A model generated the notes under the pieces. It was given only the letters and a program-made list of their open reading frames with translations. It was not told where the DNA came from and did not search any database. Shown here in pieces: positions 1 through 6,903 of a stretch of DNA of 6,903 nucleotides; the stretch's first letter is position 1, and the number at the start of each line of letters is the position of its first letter. A program made the position numbers and the translations under genes. Where the stretch lies: the NCBI GenBank assembly GCA_019245555.1, contig JAFARH010000227.1, forward strand, positions 1-6,903. Direction: 5' to 3'. The DNA comes from Betaproteobacteria bacterium. GTDB taxonomy: Bacteria > Pseudomonadota > Gammaproteobacteria > Burkholderiales > SG8-39.

Positions 1-129
1 CTCGACCTGGACGCGCTCGTCCAGGCTGCGCACCACCTGCTCGAGAATGGCGCGGCCGGTCGACTGGTCGTCGACCACCATTACCGTGTTTTTCGCCGAA
101 GGCAGAACCCTTACCTGCGCCTTCGCCAT
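1..129 (-). CDS. Response regulator, N-terminal fragment of receiver domain (partial)
   Basis: This is the first 43 codons of a minus-strand gene that continues beyond the left edge. The visible protein begins MAKAQVRVLPSAKNT and then shows the first strand and helix of a CheY-like receiver domain: hydrophobic VMVV (residues 17-20), an acidic pair overlapping it (VDD, Asp20-Asp21, the metal-binding pocket) and the helix STGRAILEQVVRSL. The phospho-accepting Asp and the output domain lie outside the window, so the output cannot be stated. The opening resembles response regulators carrying HD-GYP cyclic-di-GMP phosphodiesterase domains, but this is recollection only. The start is supported by a strong purine-rich ribosome binding site (GGGAGGGG, bases 139-132 on the minus strand). 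The alternative Met17 has no such site. The gene lies 112 bases downstream of tRNA-Leu on the same strand, so read-through from the tRNA promoter is possible. Confidence 0.8.
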   Translation of the reverse strand, partial: MAKAQVRVLPSAKNTVMVVDDQSTGRAILEQVVRSLDERVQVE

Positions 130-241
130 GACCCCTCCCGCCCGCTGTTTATCCCCACGTATTCGCAAAAAGCCTACGCCGGGCACCCCCCTCTGTCCAG
201 CGAGGATTTCCCCTAGGTAAACGCTCCTGACGTTGCCTGAC
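130..241. other. Non-coding spacer between tRNA-Leu and response regulator
   Basis: This 112-base gap holds no credible gene. On the minus strand it would be the 3' trailer of the tRNA and the 5' leader of the response-regulator gene. It contains a dyad around CCTAGG (208-221), a run of five T on the minus strand (171-167) and the response-regulator ribosome binding site (139-132). The best minus-strand promoter I can draw is weak: TAGGCT (176-171), a 17-base spacer and GATAAA (153-148). I see no strong terminator hairpin after the tRNA. Confidence 0.6.
208..221. promoter_or_regulatory. Imperfect dyad around CCTAGG, possible operator
   Basis: The sequence TTCCCCTAGGTAAA has the symmetric pattern TT-N2-CCTAGG-N2-AA, with 10 of 14 positions obeying two-fold symmetry. 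It starts about 80 bases upstream of the response-regulator start codon and about 20 bases past the tRNA 3' end. The size and symmetry fit a dimeric transcription-factor site, but I cannot assign it to a regulator. A chance palindrome is possible because the central six bases alone are self-complementary. Confidence 0.2.
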
Positions 242-328
242 TGGTGCCGGAAGAGAGACTCGAACTCTCATGGTGTTGCCACCGGCGGATTTTGAGTCCG
301 CTGCGTCTACCGGTTCCGCCATTCCGGC
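242..328 (-). tRNA. tRNA-Leu (anticodon CAA)
   Basis: This is a complete 87-nucleotide class II tRNA on the minus strand, with CCA encoded at its 3' end (bases 244-242). The acceptor stem GCCGGAA pairs perfectly with TTCCGGC, followed by discriminator A. The anticodon stem GCGGA/TCCGC encloses the loop CTCAAAA, giving anticodon CAA at 294-292, which reads the leucine codon UUG. The long variable arm GGTG-GCAA-CACC is typical of leucine tRNAs. The T arm GAGAG-TTCGAGT-CTCTC is intact. Nothing suggests degeneration. It is not a target of the neighbouring queA and tgt products, which act on tRNAs with GUN anticodons, so its position next to queA need not be functional. Its promoter is probably at 358-386. 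Confidence 0.97.
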
Positions 329-336
329 CCCATTCT

Positions 337-365
337 CCGACTGGAGCGGGCGGCGAAATTATAAT
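337..365 (+). promoter_or_regulatory. Predicted queA operon promoter
   Basis: A perfect TATAAT lies at 360-365. A candidate -35 element, CCGACT (337-342), sits at the ideal 17-base spacing but matches only 3 of 6 positions. The downstream TTCGCGAG discriminator is rich in G and C. Transcription would begin near 371-373, at or within three bases of the queA start codon at 374. Everything upstream on this side is encoded on the minus strand, so the five-gene plus-strand block needs a promoter about here. The -10 box shares its bases with the tRNA-Leu -10 box on the other strand. Confidence 0.5.
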
Positions 366-373
366 TCGCGAGG

Positions 374-386
<13 letters not shown>
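358..386 (-). promoter_or_regulatory. Predicted tRNA-Leu promoter
   Basis: Read on the minus strand, bases 363-358 are a perfect TATAAT. A transcript starting 6-8 bases further on would have a leader of about 20-25 nucleotides before the tRNA 5' end at 328, a normal length for RNase P processing. At a 17-base spacing the -35 position (386-381) reads CGGAAA, only 3 of 6 matches to TTGACA. It would lie inside the first codons of queA. The bases after the -10 box are rich in G and C, as in stringently controlled promoters. This is inferred from sequence only. Confidence 0.45.
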
Positions 387-2817
<2,431 letters not shown>

Positions 2818-2821
<4 letters not shown>

Positions 2822-4656
2822 ATCGCTTCCCGACCTGGAAGTACGCGCTCATCGCGCTGGTGATCGCGGCCGCCTTCCTTTACACGCTGCCGAACTTCTT
2901 CGGCGAGTCGCCGGCCGTGCAGGTGTCGAGCGCGAAGTCGACGGTGAAGGTCGACACGCCGCTCGTTGGGAAGGTCGAGGAGGCGCTGAAGACGGGGAAC
3001 GTCGCCTATCGCGGCATCCTGCTCGACCAGTTCGGCGTGCGCGTTCGCTTCAACGACACGGATACGCAGCTCCGCGCCAAGGATGTCATCGACCGTGCGC
3101 TCAATCCGGACCAGAACGACAAGGTCTACTCGGTCGCGCTGAACCTCCTTTCGGCTTCGCCCGACTGGCTTACCGCGATCCACGCCCTGCCGATGTACCT
3201 CGGCCTCGACCTGCGCGGCGGCGTGCACTTCCTGCTGCAGGTCGATACGCAGGCGGCAATTACCAAACGTGTCGAGAACATCGCATCCGACTTGCGCACG
3301 CAGTTACGCGAGAAGAACATCCGCCACGGCGGCATCGCCCGCGAGGGTCAGACGATCCGCATCCGGTTCCGCGAGCAGGCCGTGCGCGCGCAGGCGCGCG
3401 CCTACATCCTGAACAACGTTCCGGACCTCGTGGTGAACGAGCGCGACGACGGCGAGAACCTGCTGCTGGTCGCGACCGTAAAGCCTGACTTCCAGAAGAA
3501 AGTGATGGAGACGGCGCTGCAGCAGAACATCATGACGCTGCACAAGCGCGTAAACGAGCTCGGCGTCGCCGAGCCGGTGATCCAGCAGCAGGGCGCGGAC
3601 CGCATCGTGGTGCAGCTCCCCGGCGTGCAGGACACCTCGCGCGCGAAAGAGATCCTGGGCCGCACGGCAACGCTGGAAGTAAGGCTCGTCGACGAGGACG
3701 CGATGCGCTCGGGCTCGAACTTCGGCGTCGATGTCTTCCCCGAGCGGCGGCGCGACGGCTCGATCGGGCAGACGCCCGTGAAGAAGCAGGTCTATGTGAC
3801 CGGCGAGCAGTTCATCGGCGCCTCTGCGACCTTCGACCAGGACCAGCGGCCTGCGGTAGCGGTCGAGCTAGACGATGCCGCTGGGCGGGTCATGCGCCAG
3901 GTGACGCGCGAGAACGTGAAGCACCTGATGGCCATCATCCTTTTCGAGAAGGGCAAGGGCGAGGCGATCTCGGTAGCGACGATCCAGAGCGAATTCGGCA
4001 GCCGCTTCCAGATCACCGGCGCCTTCACCCCAAACGAGACGCGCGACCTCTCGCTCCTCATCCGCGCGGGCGCCCTCGCCGCTCCGATGGAAATCATCGA
4101 GGAGCGCACGGTCGGCCCGAGCCTCGGCCGCGACAACATCACAAGGGGCTTCCACGCGACCATGTGGGGCTTCACCGCGATCGTGGTGTTCATGTCTATC
4201 TACTACGTCGTCTTCGGCCTGATTTCCTCGCTGGCGCTGGCCGTCAACCTGCTCTTGCTCATTGCTTTGCTCTCGCTGCTACAGGCGACGTTGACGCTGC
4301 CGGGTATTGCGGCGATCGCGCTCACGCTCGGCATGGCCATCGACGCCAACGTGCTGATCAACGAACGGATCCGTGAAGAACTCCGAGGCGGTGCCACGCC
4401 GCAGGCGGCGATCGCCGCCGGCTATGAGCGCGCCTGGGGCACGATCCTCGACTCGAACGTGACGACGCTGATCGCAGGCCTCGCGCTCCTTATCTTCGGC
4501 CAGGGCCCGGTGCGCGGCTTTGCGGTAGTGCACTGCCTCGGCATTCTCACCTCGATGTTCTCGGCGGTGACGGTGTCGCGCGCTATCGTGAATCTCATCT
4601 ACGGCCACCGCCGCCGCGTCGCGCGCCTCGCCATCGGCAACACCGCCTGGAAATAG
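2818..4656 (+). CDS. secD: Protein translocase subunit SecD
   Basis: SecD works with SecF in the inner membrane and uses the proton motive force to help complete translocation through SecYEG. The 612-residue product matches E. coli SecD (615) end to end. It has the N-terminal membrane helix (about 9-25) followed by LPNFFGESPAVQ (24-35), then the large periplasmic P1 region (about 30-440) including WLTAIHALPMYLGLDLRGGVH (117-137), RVNELGVAEPVIQQQGADRI (244-263) and LLIRAGALAAPMEIIEERTVG (413-433). The five-helix RND-type membrane domain (about 447-595) follows. The proton-pathway Asp of helix 4 is present as Asp509 in MAIDANVLINERIREE (Asp519 in E. coli, Asp340 in Thermus SecDF by family knowledge). 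The GTG start gives MNRFPTWKYA, matching MLNRYPLWKY. There is no close ribosome binding site: AGGGG at 2796-2800 is 17 bases away. Initiation is therefore probably coupled to yajC through the GTGA overlap. secF starts three bases after the stop. Confidence 0.98.
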
Positions 4657-4659
4657 CGC

Positions 4660-5604
4660 ATGGAATTCTTCAAGATCCGGCGGACCATCCCCTTCATGCG
4701 GCATGCGTTGGTCTTCAACGTCATCTCGCTCATCACCTTCATCGCCGCGGTCTTCTTCCTCTGGTACAGCGGCCTCAACTACTCGATCGAGTTCACCGGC
4801 GGCACGCTGATCGAAGTTGCCTACAAGGACGCGGCAAACGTCGACGCCATCCGCAAGGCGCTCGACCAGGCGGGCTACAAGTCCGAGGTGCAGAACTTCG
4901 GCTCCTCGCGCGAGGTGCTGATCCGCATGCACCTCGAGAAGAACCAGTCCACCTCCGAGCTCTCGCAGAAGGTGATGGAGGTGCTGAAACCGCAGGATGC
5001 CTCAGCCGAGCAAAGGCGCGTCGAGTTCGTCGGCCCCCAGGTCGGCCGCGAGCTAGCCGAGTACGGCGCACTCGCCCTCCTCGTCACCGCCGTGGGCATC
5101 GTGCTGTACCTCTGGCTGCGCTTCGAATGGCGCTTCGGCCTTGCTGCGATCGTCGCCAACCTGCACGACGTGGTGATCATCCTCGGCTTCTTCGCCTTCT
5201 TCCAATGGGAGTTCTCGCTGCCGGTGCTCGCCGCGGTGCTCGCGGTGCTCGGCTACTCGGTGAACGAATCCGTAGTGGTGTTCGACCGGGTGCGCGAGAA
5301 CTTCCGCAAGATGCGCAAGGCCTCGACCGAGCAGGTGATCGACAGCGCAATCACCGGCGTCATCTCCCGCACCATCATCACCCACGGCTGTACGCAGATG
5401 ATGGTGACGACGATGCTCATCTTCGGCGGCCAGGCGCTGCACTACTTCGCCCTCGCGCTCACCATCGGCATCTGCTTCGGGATCTACTCTTCCGTGCTCG
5501 TCGCGAGCCCGCTGGTCATGTGGTTCGGCGCGAAGCGCGAGCAGTTCATCAAGCCCGGACGCAAGGCCCGGACTGGCGACGAGCAAGAAGGCGCCGTAGT
5601 CTGA
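4660..5604 (+). CDS. secF: Protein translocase subunit SecF
   Basis: SecF pairs with SecD in the membrane to form the proton-driven export motor. The 314-residue product matches E. coli SecF (323). It has helix 1 (about 15-36), the periplasmic domain with IEFTGGTLIEV (43-53), QNFGSSREVLIRM (78-90) and RRVEFVGPQVGREL (119-132), and helices 2-6 (about 134-288). GYSVNESVVVFDRVRENFRK (198-217) is the conserved helix-4 motif. It carries Glu203 where E. coli has the functional Asp213, while Arg237 matches E. coli Arg247. The tail after residue 293 is short, basic and then acidic, and looks unstructured. The ATG follows the secD stop by three bases, with a weak GGAAA (4649-4653) as ribosome binding site, so coupling to secD is likely. 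It is the last gene of the plus-strand block and converges on the next gene. Confidence 0.98.
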   Translation: MEFFKIRRTIPFMRHALVFNVISLITFIAAVFFLWYSGLNYSIEFTGGTLIEVAYKDAANVDAIRKALDQAGYKSEVQNFGSSREVLIRMHLEKNQSTSELSQKVMEVLKPQDASAEQRRVEFVGPQVGRELAEYGALALLVTAVGIVLYLWLRFEWRFGLAAIVANLHDVVIILGFFAFFQWEFSLPVLAAVLAVLGYSVNESVVVFDRVRENFRKMRKASTEQVIDSAITGVISRTIITHGCTQMMVTTMLIFGGQALHYFALALTIGICFGIYSSVLVASPLVMWFGAKREQFIKPGRKARTGDEQEGAVV

Positions 5605-5626
5605 ACTGAGGTCTAGTTACTTCAGT
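5605..5626. terminator. Small hairpin at the convergent secF / synthase-like gene junction
   Basis: In the plus-strand RNA, ACUGAGGU (5605-5612) pairs with ACUUCAGU (5619-5626), an eight-pair stem with one G-U pair and a six-base loop. On the minus-strand RNA the same position is an A-C mismatch, so the stem is weaker there. It begins directly after the secF stop and runs into the last codons of the opposing gene. There is no T run on either side, so it is not a classical intrinsic terminator. It may be a 3' end stabiliser or a chance structure. Confidence 0.25.
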
Positions 5627-6903
5627 ATCTGTACCAGGTTCGAGTAATCATCCGTCCAGGTACGCCACTGGGGATGATCCTCGGCCGGCGTGGCTCTTTC
5701 GGCGATCACGGGCGCCTCGAGTGCCTTCTCGTCGCGTGAGACTAGCACCCAGTCGCTGCGCGACTTGATGGTCTTTTCTTCCTCGTTCTCATCATCGGCG
5801 ATGAGCACCGCATGAAGATGGAGCTCCTTGGCGAGCCGGGCCACAACGGGGATCAGGTCCAGGAACCGGTTCGAGACATGGAAGGCCACGATGCCGTCCG
5901 GCTTCATGTGGCGCTCATAGGTCTGCAGCGCCTCGCGCGTGATGAGGTGCACGGGGATGGCATCGCTCGAGAAGGCGTCCACGGCGAGAACGTCGAAGTT
6001 CTGCGGCGGTTCGCGCTCAAGGCTGAGGCGTGCGTCGCCTAATGCGGTTTCCACCTTGGCACCGCTGTCGGCGAGAAAGGTGAAATCGCTCCGCGCGATG
6101 CCGATGACGTTGGCATCGATGTCGTAGAAGCGGAAGACGTCGCCCTTGCGTCCGTAAGCGGCGATGGTGCCGGTGCCGAGGCCGATGATGCCGACGCGCA
6201 CCGGATGGTCATGCTTGGACTCGATCGCTAGGCCGATGCCCGAAGTCTCGGTGTAGTAGGTCGTCAGCGTATGGCGGAGGTTCGCGCTCATGTACTGCTC
6301 GCCGTGCATGATCGTGCCGTGCACGAGCCGGCGCAGGTGCGAGTCGTCGCCCGGCACGCCGTACTCCTTGACGCGCAGCACGCCGTAGAAGCTGCGCTTA
6401 GCGACGAGCACGTCCTTCTGATGGCTGAAGCCGTCGTAAGTCGCGCAAGCGCCGACGCCGAGCAAAACAAGCAGCCCGAGCACGTAGGCGACGCGTCCGA
6501 CGTTCACGAAACGCAGCGTCGCTAGCAGCGCGACCGCGACGAGCCCGATGCCGAGCTCGAAGTAGCCGCTAAAGAGTAGAGGTGCGACCACGGCGACAAA
6601 CAAGCCACCGAGCGCACCGCCTGCCGAGATCGTCAGATAGAAGGCAGTCAGGTGGCGCGGCACCGGCCGCGTGCGGTAGAGCTCGCCGTGGCAGAAGAGG
6701 CAGCCGATGAAGAGACCCGGCAGGAAGACCGAGAGCTGCAGGCCCAGGTGGTAGTGATACGTTGAATCGATGAGCAGCCAGGCCATCGCTACGAGTGCGA
6801 TCAGCACGAGCGGCCAGAGATACGTCGGCTGGTACCAGGTCTTCCCCTCGAAGGCGATGATGAACGTCGCGAGGTAGAGGGTGAGCGGCACCAGCCACAG
6901 AAG
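5617..6903 (-). CDS. Membrane-anchored spermidine-synthase-like protein (5' partial)
   Basis: The visible 428 residues begin at the right edge with LLWLVPLTLYL. The frame is open to the edge and the sequence reads as the inside of a membrane domain, so the true start lies outside and the GTG at 6891 is probably not the start. About six hydrophobic helices occupy residues 4-155, including FYLTISAGGALGGLFVAVVA (88-107). A soluble domain follows with a Rossmann-type nucleotide site, VGIIGLGTGTIAAYG (237-251), then FYDIDANVI (259-267), GDARL (289-293), DVLAVDAFSSDAIPVHLI (304-321) and a terminal WTDDYSNLVQIL (416-427). This is the layout of fused transporter-like/spermidine synthase proteins. The DAFSSDAIP motif differs from the catalytic D-x-T/S-D-P of true spermidine synthases, so aminopropyl transfer is unproven and the substrate unknown. 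It converges on secF with a 12-base gap and is unlikely to be functionally linked to it. Confidence 0.88.
   Translation of the reverse strand, partial: LLWLVPLTLYLATFIIAFEGKTWYQPTYLWPLVLIALVAMAWLLIDSTYHYHLGLQLSVFLPGLFIGCLFCHGELYRTRPVPRHLTAFYLTISAGGALGGLFVAVVAPLLFSGYFELGIGLVAVALLATLRFVNVGRVAYVLGLLVLLGVGACATYDGFSHQKDVLVAKRSFYGVLRVKEYGVPGDDSHLRRLVHGTIMHGEQYMSANLRHTLTTYYTETSGIGLAIESKHDHPVRVGIIGLGTGTIAAYGRKGDVFRFYDIDANVIGIARSDFTFLADSGAKVETALGDARLSLEREPPQNFDVLAVDAFSSDAIPVHLITREALQTYERHMKPDGIVAFHVSNRFLDLIPVVARLAKELHLHAVLIADDENEEEKTIKSRSDWVLVSRDEKALEAPVIAERATPAEDHPQWRTWTDDYSNLVQILK

Noticed and set aside
167..186. Intrinsic terminator after tRNA-Leu on the minus strand (GCC/GGC stem followed by five T)
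   Set aside because: The stem is only three pairs with a seven-base loop, too weak to call a terminator despite the T run.
130..241. Cyclic-di-GMP riboswitch in the response-regulator leader
   Set aside because: The spacer lacks the conserved aptamer segments as I know them and is short for the fold; only the suspected signalling context pointed to it.
242..328. tRNA-Leu as an integration (attachment) site
   Set aside because: There is no integrase, no repeat of the tRNA 3' end elsewhere in the window, and the flanking genes are ordinary chromosomal genes.
329..373. preQ1 riboswitch upstream of queA
   Set aside because: The predicted leader is only a few bases long, and the 45-base gap has no room for an aptamer plus expression platform once the promoter is placed.
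4279..5586. Minus-strand open frames opposite secD and secF (4279-4932 and 5053-5586)
   Set aside because: Their His-, Asp-, Glu- and Arg-rich products mirror the codon bias of the sense genes. They show no family signature and no ribosome binding site of note.
5617..6891. GTG at 6891 as the true start of the synthase-like gene
   Set aside because: The frame is open to the window edge, the residues before it (LLWL) continue a membrane helix as in homologues, and no ribosome binding site can be seen.

Overview
The window is GC-rich, densely coded bacterial chromosome, most likely from a betaproteobacterium. The evidence is the conserved order queA-tgt-yajC-secD-secF, a SecF whose late membrane region (ITHGCTQMMV, LHYFALALTIGICFGIYSS) resembles the betaproteobacterial form as I recall it, and strong G/C preference at third codon positions. 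No genus can be named from the sequence alone. I see no CRISPR array, insertion sequence, phage gene or clear sign of transfer.

Layout from left to right. The first 129 bases are the start of a minus-strand response-regulator gene that runs off the left edge. Bases 130-241 are non-coding and hold a small dyad around CCTAGG. A complete minus-strand tRNA-Leu (anticodon CAA) lies at 242-328. Bases 329-373 form a very compact divergent promoter region, centred on a perfect palindrome that supplies a TATAAT box in both directions. To its right runs a plus-strand block of five tightly packed genes (374-5604): queA, tgt, yajC, secD and secF. A 12-base gap with a small hairpin separates secF from a convergent minus-strand gene. 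That gene encodes a membrane-anchored spermidine-synthase-like protein whose 5' end lies beyond the right edge.

How the genes work together. Tgt and QueA perform consecutive steps of queuosine synthesis on tRNA: Tgt inserts preQ1 at position 34, then QueA adds the ring derived from S-adenosylmethionine. YajC, SecD and SecF form the accessory membrane complex of the Sec translocon and use the proton motive force to help pull proteins into the periplasm. The two modules share an operon. A TATAAT box inside the end of tgt may also let yajC-secD-secF be transcribed alone. The tgt-yajC and yajC-secD junctions are both four-base GTGA stop/start overlaps, which suggests translational coupling.

The window is mainly conserved housekeeping DNA and I found no convincing undescribed system. 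The points most worth a second look are the shared palindromic -10 box between tRNA-Leu and queA, the nearly leaderless queA transcript this implies, a tgt reading frame whose homology starts at a CTG codon upstream of the GTG favoured by the ribosome binding site, and the acidic-residue swap Asp to Glu at a functional site of SecF.
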